DNA from: Shewanella cutis
Lineage (GTDB): Bacteria > Pseudomonadota > Gammaproteobacteria > Enterobacterales > Shewanellaceae
Assembly (NCBI RefSeq): GCF_022410515.1
Contig: NZ_JACSDI010000004.1
Coordinates: 1 to 64,000, forward strand
DNA length: 64,000 nt
Reading direction: 5' to 3'
The position numbers were made by a program, and so were the translations under genes. How positions within the stretch are numbered: position 1 is the first letter of the stretch; every line of letters begins with the position of its first letter. The notes under the pieces were generated by a model. It made no database searches and was not told where the DNA came from. It saw nothing but the letters and a program-made list of their open reading frames with translations. Below, piece by piece: positions 32,926 to 42,956 of the stretch.

Positions 32926-32931
32926 TATAAT
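32926..32931 (+). promoter_or_regulatory. -10 element of rnpB promoter
   Basis: A consensus TATAAT, seven bases before the inferred RNA start. The -35 position holds only a weak match (TGGTGC). Confidence 0.6.
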
Positions 32932-32937
32932 CCGCGC

Positions 32938-33305
<368 letters not shown>

Positions 33306-33313
33306 CATTCAAT

Positions 33314-33354
33314 AAAAAGCCCGTTTGTCGTAATGACAAGCGGGCTTTTTGTTT
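33314..33354 (+). terminator. rnpB terminator
   Basis: AAAAAGCCCG...CGGGCTTTTT: the arms at 33316-33324 and 33341-33350, extended inside by TTTGTC/GACAAG, form a long hairpin followed by T residues. Confidence 0.85.
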
Positions 33355-33427
33355 GGCATGTTTTATAGAATCTTATCTATCAATAAGATGGTGATTCTAC
33401 TTGCCTGACCTATGTACGATAGCAGGC

Positions 33428-33934
33428 TTAATTGTTAGATGTTTGTCCCATCTCCATCGATGTGAGTTTCTGCTCACTCGCAAGCACCTGCGCAATATTG
33501 ATGAGATTCTGAGCGAGCTCTTTTGCTTTATCTTCGGGGAATTTCGTCGCCAATGAAGCTTGTAGTTTTTCCTGCAGGTTTACCAATACAGCTTGTTTAT
33601 CTATAGCCGTGACTGTCTGTTTAAGGTTGGCGACAGCGCTGGCGAGGGCTTGTAGCTCTGGGAATAACTGTGCATTTTTTAGTGGAGCGAATAATGCTAA
33701 ATCCTTTAAATTCGCATCGTCGACTTTATTGTCTAAGGTGATTAATAGATTATCGACTTTGTCGAAGGTTTGTTCACTACGACTAATTAAGGGCGCGATG
33801 GCGGCGTCTTGTATAAGGCCAGTGAATTTATCGACAGTGGCATACAACAACACCGCGATGATAATTATCGGCAGCATGACCCCAGTAAACAATCCCACCC
33901 AAAAATTGTTGAACCCTGCCGCGAAGTTTTTCAT
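33428..33934 (-). CDS. Hypothetical one-TM membrane protein
   Basis: Not recognised. Of 168 residues, an N-terminal TM helix (about 13-34, VGLFTGVMLPIIIIAVLLYA) is followed by a soluble alpha-helical domain rich in Leu, Ala, Asp and Lys with heptad-like spacing. This suggests a membrane-anchored coiled coil. No enzyme motif is visible. It sits alone between rnpB and an AT-rich accessory patch. Confidence 0.55.
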   Translation of the reverse strand: MKNFAAGFNNFWVGLFTGVMLPIIIIAVLLYATVDKFTGLIQDAAIAPLISRSEQTFDKVDNLLITLDNKVDDANLKDLALFAPLKNAQLFPELQALASAVANLKQTVTAIDKQAVLVNLQEKLQASLATKFPEDKAKELAQNLINIAQVLASEQKLTSMEMGQTSNN

Positions 33935-34236
33935 TTTAGTTCCTTATTCCCGTTGAACGCTAAGTAACGCTATGCGTTTTGTCGTTGGCTGACAAGCGTT
34001 TGCTGTTAAAACTGCGTCCTTAGCGATAGATGAATCGCATCAAAGCAACGAGTAGAGTGCGATTGTTTAGCCGAAAATGAAAACCAAAAAACGTTCGGCT
34101 AGAGTATTGTCTTTGCTCACCGGGAGCGTCCATATGGCCAGATTTTAACGGTCACCTCCATGCCAATGCTTAATCCTGTGAACCATTAAGTATCCTATTC
34201 GCCTGAACATATCTTAATTTTGTCGTTACGTTGTAA

Positions 34237-34544
34237 AATTTAACCGTGGGTGTCTCAATAAACTGTGAAAGTTAATCGTTTTGCAATTAAGCAAAGCCAT
34301 TGCAGTGACACGCAGCAAGTACATCCTTGTATGCTCGACGGCGGCATCCATGCCGCCAACGGTCACTTCCATGACTATGCATAATTTCGTGAGCTAAATT
34401 GTATTCTGTTAGCCTAAAGCCGCGTCTAAGTGCGACGTGAAACCTAAGCGTACCATCTCAGCAGGTATATACCTTTGAGTAAGTCAGGCAAGTTCTCAAT
34501 AGCTTAGACGCAGCAGAATTTAACAATGGGTGTCTAGTTAAACT
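34237..34544. repeat. Pair of 28-bp direct repeats, 280 bp apart
   Basis: Copies at 34237-34264 and 34517-34544 share 23 of 28 bases around the common core TGGGTGTCT. Between them lies a 121-base imperfect palindrome (34405-34525) with inner arms GCGTCTAAG (34422-34430) and CTTAGACGC (34503-34511). The whole 33957-34557 stretch has no convincing gene. It could be the remains of a small mobile element or recombination sites beside the DUF3800 gene. Confidence 0.5.
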
Positions 34545-34557
34545 TTATTCTTATTAG

Positions 34558-35451
34558 TTAAGCTACAGGGTACGGATATATCAAATCCATACTTTTCTGA
34601 CCTGCAACTATGATTTGGTCAGCTAAAGGATAACCATCAATAGCTTCATAGCCATTTAGTGCACCACAATTTGAACGTTTTACATAACTTAATAAATGGT
34701 GATTTAAGCTATTTGCAACTACATCGGATAGTATTGAAACACTTGAATCAATAATCTCAACCTCTCCACGGCTTTCAAAGAGTATTCGATACTTGGGATC
34801 GTCTATTTGAAGATTCACTGACACCCCAAAATTATCAACTTCTTTTGTTTGATAATCATACCTGCGCCCTTTTAATGGATGGCGTGAGTTAAGTGAATGG
34901 AATCTATCTACAGATTCCACGTAATACTCATGAACTTTACTATCTATTTTATCGGTTTTAACCAAGCCTAAAATTGGTTGATTAAAGATCTCCAATGAAA
35001 TTCCCATAGCTTTTGCGTAAAAGTTATAAAATGCTTCAGCTTGAGCATTTTTTTTAAACATACTCAGATTTTTAGACAAACCGATCCCCTGACTTTTCAT
35101 TTTTCTTACTGAATCTAAATTTATTTGTTTTTGTTTTGCGAAATCTAGATGAAGTGCCTGAAAATAATTTGCGCCATAGACTATTGGAATGTTATTTGAT
35201 TTCAATAAATTAAATACCTCGTTCCGAACAGATTCACGGTTACTTTCTAGATCTGTTACATGAAATTTACTATTGGTATTTGATTGATTAAAACGATTAG
35301 ACAAGTAATCACAGAAATTAGAAATAGGGGATTTATTGTGCTTTTCGACAATTATTCCTGCAACCAACGTAAATTCGCCACGGTAATTTTCTGGCTGGTC
35401 GATATAGCCAAGTCTCCCAGCTTCGTCACAGTGAAATTCTATTTCTATCAT
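34558..35451 (-). CDS. DUF3800 domain protein
   Basis: A 297-residue protein that begins IEIEFHCDEAGRLGY, the Asp-containing first strand of DUF3800, and ends with the family's second acidic block near SVSILSDVVANSLNHH. The fold is thought to be RNase H-like. Members are common on mobile and defence islands, with function unproven. The gene is clearly more AT-rich than its neighbours. TAGTTAAGCTA at its stop and TAGCTTAAC upstream of its start form an inverted pair around the gene, supporting acquisition as a unit. Confidence 0.65.
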   Translation of the reverse strand: MIEIEFHCDEAGRLGYIDQPENYRGEFTLVAGIIVEKHNKSPISNFCDYLSNRFNQSNTNSKFHVTDLESNRESVRNEVFNLLKSNNIPIVYGANYFQALHLDFAKQKQINLDSVRKMKSQGIGLSKNLSMFKKNAQAEAFYNFYAKAMGISLEIFNQPILGLVKTDKIDSKVHEYYVESVDRFHSLNSRHPLKGRRYDYQTKEVDNFGVSVNLQIDDPKYRILFESRGEVEIIDSSVSILSDVVANSLNHHLLSYVKRSNCGALNGYEAIDGYPLADQIIVAGQKSMDLIYPYPVA

Positions 35452-35537
35452 TATTACTCCAATAAGTAGCTTAACGTCTTAGTATTTATGTACAAAGATC
35501 GGGCAGGCATAACTTTTCTTCCTTAAAAAATTGGCCA

Positions 35538-35607
35538 ATAACACTAGCGTCAAAGGAATACGCCATCTCCTTGGAGAGCGGCAGGGCATTGGCGTTCGTT
35601 GTGTTAT
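35538..35607 (-). other. attC-like imperfect palindrome
   Basis: Seventy bases whose ends pair: ATAACAC...GCGTCAA on the left with TTGGCGTT...GTGTTAT on the right. A small central hairpin TCTCC-TT-GGAGA lies at 35566-35577. The AAC...GTT polarity at the ends is that of integron attC sites. It lies between the toxin gene's 3' end and the DUF3800 gene's 5' end, where an attC would be if both were minus-strand cassettes. No integron integrase is in the window. The call is inference. Confidence 0.4.
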
Positions 35608-35707
35608 CTAGGCATGGTTGTTCTTGTGCAGCTGATCCCTAGCGAAATAGACAGTGTCAGTATGATCTATGGAACATCATTGGCCATGCACTTCATGCCC
35701 TAGTCGA

Positions 35708-36202
35708 TTAGCCTACACTTGCCCTGATATCTGCAATAGTCATAAAGAGTTTGTTTTCAGCATCTTGAAACGCTTGAAATCCATAGCGTTCATAGAAGTG
35801 TTTGGCACCGTCTTTGGCATCAACGATAACAAAGGGGAACGCTACGCTGTCACTGGCAGCTAATAGTTTTCGGAGTGCATCAATAAGCAGCCACTCGCCA
35901 AAACCTTTTCCTTTATATCTGTCATCAACAGCTAAACGAGCAATAAGACCACCAGAGGTTGAAGATTGGTGTTTCTTCTGTAACTTCTCGGGTAATGCCT
36001 TCAAATCAATCGGGGTCATCGTTAGGGTGTAAAAGCCGATGATATGGGCGTTGTTATTATCATCTTCCAAAACGAACGTTCTGGTGTTGTCTTTCTTGGC
36101 TTGCTGACTCGCCATGACTTTAAAGTAATTGTTGAGGGCGTCGGTGCCACAATTGAAACGGTTTCTATCGTGCTTGTCTTTGTCGAGAAGTACCGTGTTC
36201 AT
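35708..36202 (-). CDS. GNAT acetyltransferase toxin (TacT-like)
   Basis: A 164-residue GNAT-fold protein. The acetyl-CoA loop is visible as VDDRYKGKGFGEWLL near residue 94 and the late Tyr as HFYERYGF near residue 135. GNAT toxins paired with DUF1778 antitoxins acetylate aminoacyl-tRNA and block translation. The start overlaps the antitoxin stop as TAATG, the usual order of antitoxin first. Toxin activity is inferred from family and pairing. Confidence 0.85.
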   Translation of the reverse strand: MNTVLLDKDKHDRNRFNCGTDALNNYFKVMASQQAKKDNTRTFVLEDDNNNAHIIGFYTLTMTPIDLKALPEKLQKKHQSSTSGGLIARLAVDDRYKGKGFGEWLLIDALRKLLAASDSVAFPFVIVDAKDGAKHFYERYGFQAFQDAENKLFMTIADIRASVG

Positions 36203-36474
36203 TATTGGGTTTTACACTCATAACGCTCTGATGCCAATTTGAGTTTGGTATTGACTACCGCTGACTTATCGAGCGCTTCCATCAGCAATACCGCATCAGC
36301 TTGGTTTAGCTTTAGAGTTTGCTCACGTTCAATCACTTGTTTTGCTTTTTCGATTGCCGCATTCAAAACAAATGAGTTAATACTGGACATGCCAGCGATA
36401 GCAGCAGCCTTTGTAAGTAAATCTTGAGTATCGACATCAACTCTTGCGGTGATGCGAGGCAAATTCGTTGCCAT
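36202..36474 (-). CDS. DUF1778 ribbon-helix-helix antitoxin (TacA-like)
   Basis: A 90-residue protein. The N-terminal RHH DNA-binding domain is PRITARVDVDTQDLLTKAAA followed by GMSSINSFVLNAA. The C-terminal tail (about 55-90) would neutralise the toxin. It should repress its own operon; a promoter overlapped by an inverted repeat lies directly upstream. First gene of the pair. Confidence 0.85.
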   Translation of the reverse strand: MATNLPRITARVDVDTQDLLTKAAAIAGMSSINSFVLNAAIEKAKQVIEREQTLKLNQADAVLLMEALDKSAVVNTKLKLASERYECKTQ

Positions 36475-36511
36475 ATTTTTATCTCCTGTTGTGTCAAACT
36501 GTCACATGGGT

Positions 36512-36560
36512 ATTATGGTGGCAAAGTGTTCAATACGCAATCCGTGTGTCACTTTGGCAC
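36512..36560 (-). promoter_or_regulatory. Toxin-antitoxin promoter with inverted repeat
   Basis: On the minus strand, TTGCGT (36535-36540) and CATAAT (36512-36517) are 17 bases apart. The arms GTGGCAAAGTG (36518-36528) and CACTTTGGCAC (36550-36560) form an 11-base inverted repeat with one mismatch that covers the spacer and the region upstream of -35. This fits autorepression by the RHH antitoxin. Confidence 0.5.
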
Positions 36561-36578
36561 GCGAACTAACCCAACCAC

Positions 36579-38216
36579 TTAAAAGCTTTGTTTGACTAAG
36601 AAGCGCCATTCCCAGCTGTTGACTGAATCTCCACCCGTGTAGGGCAGTGAAAAATCGATATGGGCGACGTTGCCATAACTGGAGCGGGAGGAGTAAATTC
36701 GTGCGCCAATGCCGATGCTACCGAGCGGGCCGCTGACCTCGTTATTGGTCGCTAATGGACCACCGGAGGCTTGGCCGACATCGGTAAAGACTGCCCAGCC
36801 GAGTTCGGCGAATTGGTATAAGTTGATATTGGGATAATTACGTATTTCGGCGGTCAATGACCATTGATTATCCCCTTGTTGATATTCGTTGGGATAACCG
36901 CGCACACCCGTTTCATCCCCAAGCCCTTTGGTGAGGTCGAGGTAAGTATTGTTCGACAGGCTCGCCCACGCTTTAGCGTAACCAGTCCATTTAGGATTGA
37001 TTTGATAGAAGTATTCCGCTTGCACGCTGGCTTGATAACTGTCTTTTTGAGTGGTGCCTAGAGTACTGGTGGCGCCCATTGCCAGTAGCCAGAGATGTTT
37101 ATCAAATTTATAACCGCGACTGGTTTGCCATTTTACATGGTAACCCACGGGCTGATTGTCGCGGATATCATTGGTTTCGATACCGAGTTGAATATAGTGG
37201 TGCCAGCCTAAGTTAAAGTCCTCGTTATTACGGATAAGATGCACGTTATTGAGTATGTGGAAATCATCTTGAACATACTCATAGGCGACCCAGGGATACA
37301 TAAAATCCCGGTCCTGCGGTAATTCAGCGTTAGGGTAAATTGTTGAATGGGCAAATTCGTGTCTGTCTTGTGTCACGCCAGTGATAAAGCGGGAAAGATG
37401 GTCATTATTACGATTGATTAACCAGCCATATTGCAGGTTAAGGTAGTCGACTGTATGGGCATATTCGTTTATGTCTTCACCATTTTGTCGCTGGGTATCG
37501 GTGCGGCTATCATCTAAATATTCCGCCGAGTACATGGTGTCCGTATTCAATGAATAGAAAGGCTTACTTACGTACACATGCTTTGCTTGGCCGTCGCTAT
37601 TATCGTAAAACTCGGCTGCAACTATGCCGTGGTCAATAAAGCTGACGGGGGCTTCAAAGGCAAATTTATAACCCGTGCGCGACTCGTCGGATTGATACTT
37701 TAAGCGGGTACGAATGCCGGTACCGAAGAGGTTGTCTTCTTTCACCCCAAAGGAAAAACGAGTATCACCTCCCGAACTCCCAAAACTGGCGGTTGGCAGT
37801 AGCGACCAGTTATCCCAAGTTTCGATAATGATGGACTCGTCGTTGGCTGGCACATCGGCCTGCGGATCTTTCTCGCTAAAATAGACTTTTGCATCGCGAA
37901 TATAGGGTTCTGCACGCAGTAAACGTTGTGATTCATCGAGATCTTTTTGGGTGACAGTATCGTTTTCACTAAAGGTCAGTTTGTCGCGAACCACATATTC
38001 CTTGGTATTGATATGTAAATAGTTCGCCCAGCGGTGGATAAAAAACGCATCGGGGTCGGATTCATCGAAGATTGGGTTGCTCACTACCACAATCTTACTC
38101 ACCTTTTTAGGGGCTTTATCCGTGGTGGTTTTGGGCACGGCTTCGTCCGCTCTGGCTAGGCTGACGAGGCCACAGAGGCAACAAGGAATAAGCGCATACT
38201 GGGTAAACTTTTGCAT
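36579..38216 (-). CDS. BamA/TamA-like outer-membrane surface-antigen protein
   Basis: A 545-residue outer-membrane protein. The signal peptide is cleaved near ARADE (about residue 24). A region resembling one POTRA domain follows (about 40-110, VVRDKLTFSENDTVTQKDL). The rest is a beta-barrel of the bacterial surface antigen (D15) type ending in WEWRFLVKQSF, a C-terminal aromatic as required for BAM insertion. It is much shorter than BamA, so not the essential assembly factor. ATG at 38216 is preferred over a GTG nine bases upstream because GGGAG is spaced for it. Confidence 0.75.
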   Translation of the reverse strand: MQKFTQYALIPCCLCGLVSLARADEAVPKTTTDKAPKKVSKIVVVSNPIFDESDPDAFFIHRWANYLHINTKEYVVRDKLTFSENDTVTQKDLDESQRLLRAEPYIRDAKVYFSEKDPQADVPANDESIIIETWDNWSLLPTASFGSSGGDTRFSFGVKEDNLFGTGIRTRLKYQSDESRTGYKFAFEAPVSFIDHGIVAAEFYDNSDGQAKHVYVSKPFYSLNTDTMYSAEYLDDSRTDTQRQNGEDINEYAHTVDYLNLQYGWLINRNNDHLSRFITGVTQDRHEFAHSTIYPNAELPQDRDFMYPWVAYEYVQDDFHILNNVHLIRNNEDFNLGWHHYIQLGIETNDIRDNQPVGYHVKWQTSRGYKFDKHLWLLAMGATSTLGTTQKDSYQASVQAEYFYQINPKWTGYAKAWASLSNNTYLDLTKGLGDETGVRGYPNEYQQGDNQWSLTAEIRNYPNINLYQFAELGWAVFTDVGQASGGPLATNNEVSGPLGSIGIGARIYSSRSSYGNVAHIDFSLPYTGGDSVNSWEWRFLVKQSF

Positions 38217-38389
38217 AAAAGCCACTCCCGCAAAATGGATAGCAGCAGGCTAAGACTCTGCTGCGTTTCACAATTTAATAACACACGGGATGCGACAATT
38301 AGTCAAGTAAACTTTTAATAAGATTATGATTTTACATAAGGTTGTTTTAAGAATCGGGCTGGAATTCGCTCCAGCCCTAGGGTGAGCGG

Positions 38390-39610
38390 TTATAGCGTAC
38401 GCCTTGGCGGCACCACGACGTTGGCAAAAATCAGTCCGGCGATAAGCGACATAAAAATCAAAAAAATCTGCGAGCCAATATGGGACTGGTTAAGCATGGT
38501 TTCACCCGATATCAGCGCATTAAGGCCAATGTAGGTTTTACTGCCGGGGACTAAGATAACGATCCCTTGCAGGAGCGCAATCGATGCGGGTGCCTTCATC
38601 CAGCGGGCATAAAGATTGGAGTAAACCCCAACGGCTAAGGCACCGAAAAAGATCCCAACCGAATCTCCAAAAAAATGCCCACCTAACATCGCAGAGAAAA
38701 ACGCGACAATCCCCGCCAGCACGCCCCAAGGTGAATCTTGCATCCGTGCTTTAAAGATAAATACTAAGGCCATTGAGAGAATGGGCACTGCCGACCAAAT
38801 CGCCCAGCGGGGCAAGCCTTCTGGCTCAATATAAATCGCTTCGCCAAACATCGCCTTGCCAATCGCCATGCCGAGTACCGCACCAAAATACAGCTTAAAC
38901 AACAGCATACTGGCATCCATGATCCGCGCCGTGCCCGAAATCAAATCGCGGGCGGCAAGCTCAGCAAGCCCCAAGGTTAAGGCTAAACCGGGAATAAAGA
39001 TGATGATCGAGGAGAGGATCACCACTGGAATATTAATATTGGGGTCAATACGCGCAATCGCACAGGCGACAATGGCGCAGACGATAGTCGCAAAGGGCTC
39101 TAACACTTCAGCCATGCGGCTCGAACGCTCGGCGCGGTAAACAAAGCCATAAACTAATAAGCCTAATAAGCCTGACCAAAAGACATCGTTCCAGCCTGTG
39201 CCCATCAACATGGCAAAAGCCGCCGCCGAGGTGCCAAAGGAAAAACACGTTAATACTGGACCATAGGGGTTGGGTTTATTGGCGATTTCCTCTAGCCTGT
39301 CTAAGGCTTCGGTGAGTGTGCGTTTGCCTGAGGTGAGTTCATCCACCAGTTCATCGGTGCGGGCGAGGGAGCCTAAATCCAACTCGCCCGGTTTTACCCG
39401 CGCAACATGGTTATATTCTTGATCGGTATCGTGTTGTAGTACGAAGGTCATCGAGGTTGGCGAGATTAAAAAATACCCTTCGATGCCCAGTGTCCGAGAT
39501 ACGGTTTGTAGATGGGTTTCAAGACGATAAGCGGGAGTGCCAAACTTATGTAAAGCCTTGCCTAGCTTAATGATAAATTTACGCTTTTCGAGAAACTGTT
39601 CGTTATCCAA
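38390..39610 (-). CDS. Threonine/serine exporter family protein (ThrE type)
   Basis: A 406-residue membrane protein that fuses the two halves known as YjjP and YjjB in E. coli. An N-terminal soluble part (about 1-115, with LHKFGTPAYRLETHL) is followed by about ten TM helices. Homologues export threonine, serine or related compounds. The apparent start is a TTG, because an in-frame TGA lies four codons before it and no ATG fits the conserved N-terminus; the start is therefore unsure. Confidence 0.8.
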   Translation of the reverse strand: MDNEQFLEKRKFIIKLGKALHKFGTPAYRLETHLQTVSRTLGIEGYFLISPTSMTFVLQHDTDQEYNHVARVKPGELDLGSLARTDELVDELTSGKRTLTEALDRLEEIANKPNPYGPVLTCFSFGTSAAAFAMLMGTGWNDVFWSGLLGLLVYGFVYRAERSSRMAEVLEPFATIVCAIVACAIARIDPNINIPVVILSSIIIFIPGLALTLGLAELAARDLISGTARIMDASMLLFKLYFGAVLGMAIGKAMFGEAIYIEPEGLPRWAIWSAVPILSMALVFIFKARMQDSPWGVLAGIVAFFSAMLGGHFFGDSVGIFFGALAVGVYSNLYARWMKAPASIALLQGIVILVPGSKTYIGLNALISGETMLNQSHIGSQIFLIFMSLIAGLIFANVVVPPRRTL

Positions 39611-39765
39611 TCGGGGTATTCACTGTATAAAAAGTTGTAAGAAATTGCGCGCGCATATTAACCTATCTCGTCACTAAAAGGTTAATGGCTTTTAACCTTA
39701 ATACAAATAAATTGCTGAATTTTTGCGGTGTATACCGCGGTTATGTTAATCAGAAGGGACTTGCT

Positions 39766-40164
39766 ATGCCATTAATTGTTACGGGGTTTTACGCCAGCTT
39801 GACGGCATTATTGATCGTCGCTTTAGCGTATCGAGTGGTGAAAATAAGAAGAAGCCAAAAAATCGGCATCGGCGATGGCGGTAACAATGCCTTGGCGTTG
39901 GCTGGCAGGGTACATGCGAATCTGATTGAGAATGCGCCCATCGTATTGATTTTAATGCTGGTGGCAGAGGCGGGTGGTTTAGCGCATTTTTATTTGCATT
40001 GCTTTGGTACCGTGTGGATTGTGGCGCGTTTGCTCCATGCGATAGGGTTAACTCAGGGGAAAGGCGGTTATCATTTGGGCCGTTTTTGGGGCGTGTTGCT
40101 CACATGGTTAGTGACTATCAGCCTAGCCATAATCAACTTGGTGCATTTTGCCCAAAGTATGTAG
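39766..40164 (+). CDS. MAPEG-family membrane protein
   Basis: A 132-residue protein with four TM helices of the MAPEG family. The signature is visible as NALALAGRVHANLIENAPI near residue 44. Bacterial members are glutathione-linked or of unknown activity. The ATG at 39766 with AGAAGGGA upstream is used; a longer frame from 39685 adds residues unlike the family. Confidence 0.85.
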   Translation: MPLIVTGFYASLTALLIVALAYRVVKIRRSQKIGIGDGGNNALALAGRVHANLIENAPIVLILMLVAEAGGLAHFYLHCFGTVWIVARLLHAIGLTQGKGGYHLGRFWGVLLTWLVTISLAIINLVHFAQSM

Positions 40165-40377
40165 GCGTAAGGATAGGGCAATCCCAGTCTACGCCATGTC
40201 CCTAGGCACTTTAGGGGTATTAAGCGCATTGGCGCAAATACCCCGAAAAACACCTCGGCTGCTGCTTTTTTAATCGCGCTTATCCCCGTTTGCCTGCTAT
40301 ACTCCGCGTCCCTAAATCGGTGCGGCCTGTTTTTTGCCCGCACCTTTGTTTGACATTACGTTTTTGGGTCAAAATCG

Positions 40378-42738
40378 ATGCAAGTTGAATCCACATTGTT
40401 TAGCCATCCCAAGTATTGGGCCGAATGCTTTGGCACTGCGCCTTTCTTACCTATGTCCCGCAAGGAGATGGAGAAATTGGGCTGGGACAGTTGTGACATC
40501 ATTATTGTCACTGGCGATGCCTATGTGGATCACCCCAGTTTTGGCATGGCGGTCATTGGCCGCATGTTAGAGGCCCAAGGCTACCGTGTTGGGATTATTG
40601 CCCAGCCTGATTGGTCGAGCAAAGATGCCTTTATGCAGCTTGGTCGTCCGAATCTGTTTTTTGGTGTCACCGCCGGCAATATGGATTCAATGATCAACCG
40701 TTACACTGCCGATCGCCGTATTCGCAGCGATGATGCCTATACCCCAGGTGATGTGGGCGGTAAACGCCCCGACCGCGCAGTCACGGTTTATACCCAGCGT
40801 TGTAAAGAAGCCTTTAAAGATGTGCCCGTGATTATCGGCGGCATCGAGGCGAGTCTGCGCCGTATCGCCCACTACGATTATTGGTCGGATAAAGTCCGCC
40901 GCAGCGTGATTTTCGATGCCAAGGCCGACATATTAATGTACGGCAACGCCGAGCGCCCGCTGGTTGAGGTGGCGCGCCGTTTAGCGGCGGGCGAAGCTAT
41001 TGCTGATATTCAGGATGTGCGCGGTACAGCGGTGATCCGTAAAGAACCTATGCCCGAATGGCGCGGTATGGATTCACGCAAAATCGATCAATTGCATAAG
41101 ATCGATCCTATTCCGAACCCGTACGGGGCCGACGATGTGGGCTGCGCCAATTTATCTGGCCCATCGGATGCAAAGATTTTTGATAACGATGCGCTAAAGC
41201 CTATCAGTGTGCAACCGCCACGCCCTAAGCCATGGGATAAAACCTATGTGCTGCTGCCGGCATTTGAAAAGGTATCTGAAGACAAATACTTATACGCCCA
41301 TGCCTCGCGAATTTTGCACCAAGAGCAAAACCCAGGTTGTGCGCGGGCGTTGTTCCAGCCCCACGGTGACCGTGGCGTGTGGGTGAACCCGCCAGCTTGG
41401 CCACTCAATACCGACGAAATGGATGCCGTGTTCGATTTACCCTATAAACGGGTGCCGCATCCTGCCTACGGTAAGGAAAAAATCCCCGCCTATGACATGA
41501 TCAAAACCTCGATCAACATCATGCGCGGTTGCTTTGGCGGCTGTTCATTCTGCTCGATTACCGAGCATGAAGGCCGGATTATCCAGAGCCGTTCACAAGA
41601 ATCGATTATCAAAGAAATCAAAGATATTCAGGATAAAGTGCCTGGCTTTACTGGGGTGATTTCCGACTTAGGCGGCCCCACTGCCAACATGTATCGCCTC
41701 GGCTGTACCAGCGAAAAAGCGGAGAAAACCTGCCGCCGTTTATCCTGTGTGTATCCATCGATTTGCGGCCATTTAGGCACAGACCATAAACATACCATCG
41801 ACTTGTACCGCGCCGCTCGCGCTGTGCCCGGCATTAAGAAAATCTTGATTGCTTCGGGTGTGCGTTACGATTTAGCGATTGAAGATCCGGCCTATGTCAA
41901 AGAGTTGGTCCAGCACCATGTGGGTGGCTATTTGAAAATCGCCCCTGAGCATACCGAAGAAGGGCCGCTCAGCAAGATGATGAAACCCGGCATGGGCGCC
42001 TATGATAAGTTTAAAGAGCTGTTTGATAAGTTTTCTAAGGAAGCGGGTAAAGAGCAGTTCTTAATCCCTTATTTTATTTCGGCGCATCCGGGCACGACTG
42101 ATGAGGATATGTTAAACCTCGCGCTCTGGCTGAAGGAGCGTAAGTTTAAGCTCGACCAAGTGCAAAACTTCTATCCATCGCCAATGGCAAACGCGACGAC
42201 CATTTATCACACTGAGCTGAACTCACTGAAAAACGTCAAGCACACCAGTGAAGTGGTGCCAGTGCCGAAGAAGGGCCGCCAACGCCGCTTGCATAAGGCG
42301 CTGCTGCGTTACCACGATCCAGCGGGTTGGCCGATTATCCGTGAAGGCTTGATTGCCATGGGACGTGAAGATTTGATTGGTAACAGCCCGAATCACCTCG
42401 TGCCGCCAGAAGGGCGCAACGAACGTGGCCCGAAATGGATGAAGGATGCCAACCAAGGGCAAAAAGCGCTGACTCGCTTCTCGGGTAATCAGTTTGATGA
42501 GCGTAAAGGTAAGGGCGATGCCAAGGGCAAACCGAGCGCAAGTAAGCCTAAGGGACCAAAGTCTGGGGCGAATGCAGCGCAAAGTCAGCAACCTAAAACC
42601 AGCCGTCCTGGAGCTAAGGCGCCATTTGGTCAGTCGGGCTTTAAGGGCAAAGCTGAGCAGGGTAAAGCGGGTCAAAATAAGGCGGGCCAGCAAGGCCGTG
42701 CGGGTAAAGCCTCTTCTGGCCGTCAGCAGGCCAAGTAA
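40378..42738 (+). CDS. ygiQ: Radical SAM protein YgiQ
   Basis: A 786-residue protein. The N-terminal B12-binding-like domain begins near [18 protein letters not shown]. The radical SAM cluster motif is [10 protein letters not shown] (CxxxCxxC) near residue 386. The C-terminal DUF3362 region ends in a long Lys/Gly/Ala/Gln-rich tail from about residue 695 that is low complexity and probably disordered. The substrate is unknown. The gene stands alone. Confidence 0.9.
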   Translation: MQVESTLFSHPKYWAECFGTAPFLPMSRKEMEKLGWDSCDIIIVTGDAYVDHPSFGMAVIGRMLEAQGYRVGIIAQPDWSSKDAFMQLGRPNLFFGVTAGNMDSMINRYTADRRIRSDDAYTPGDVGGKRPDRAVTVYTQRCKEAFKDVPVIIGGIEASLRRIAHYDYWSDKVRRSVIFDAKADILMYGNAERPLVEVARRLAAGEAIADIQDVRGTAVIRKEPMPEWRGMDSRKIDQLHKIDPIPNPYGADDVGCANLSGPSDAKIFDNDALKPISVQPPRPKPWDKTYVLLPAFEKVSEDKYLYAHASRILHQEQNPGCARALFQPHGDRGVWVNPPAWPLNTDEMDAVFDLPYKRVPHPAYGKEKIPAYDMIKTSINIMRGCFGGCSFCSITEHEGRIIQSRSQESIIKEIKDIQDKVPGFTGVISDLGGPTANMYRLGCTSEKAEKTCRRLSCVYPSICGHLGTDHKHTIDLYRAARAVPGIKKILIASGVRYDLAIEDPAYVKELVQHHVGGYLKIAPEHTEEGPLSKMMKPGMGAYDKFKELFDKFSKEAGKEQFLIPYFISAHPGTTDEDMLNLALWLKERKFKLDQVQNFYPSPMANATTIYHTELNSLKNVKHTSEVVPVPKKGRQRRLHKALLRYHDPAGWPIIREGLIAMGREDLIGNSPNHLVPPEGRNERGPKWMKDANQGQKALTRFSGNQFDERKGKGDAKGKPSASKPKGPKSGANAAQSQQPKTSRPGAKAPFGQSGFKGKAEQGKAGQNKAGQQGRAGKASSGRQQAK

Positions 42739-42758
42739 CGGCAAGCTGCTCGTCAACG

Positions 42759-42793
42759 AAAAAAGCCACTCCAGTAAACCAATTTGGAGTGGC
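42759..42793 (-). terminator. Minus-strand terminator after the porin fragment
   Basis: GCCACTCCA (42765-42773) pairs with TGGAGTGGC (42785-42793). On the minus strand the hairpin is followed by six T residues. It would end the original porin transcript. Confidence 0.7.
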
Positions 42794-42956
42794 GCAGAGA
42801 TGATGGCAAACCAGCGGTACCATCCAATGAGTGTTTGGCGAGCGTTTGTAGACGGAACGTGCGCCGCACTCCGGTCTCAAATGGGCTCACGGATATGAGG
42901 AACGTGAGCCATTAGCCCCTCAATGTACGGGAGAGCCTGATGAAGACTTTCCATCC

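Noticed and set aside
34405-34525. The 121-base imperfect palindrome as an integron attC site
   Set aside because: Its ends have GTT...AAC polarity, opposite to attC; only the 35538-35607 palindrome has the right polarity.
42223-42756. A 177-residue frame antisense to the ygiQ 3' end
   Set aside because: It mirrors the low-complexity Lys/Gly/Ala tail of YgiQ, which leaves the reverse frames open by composition.
42883-42910. GGCTCACG/CGTGAGCC hairpin between ygiQ and the porin fragment as a terminator
   Set aside because: No U-tract follows on either strand; the function is unclear.
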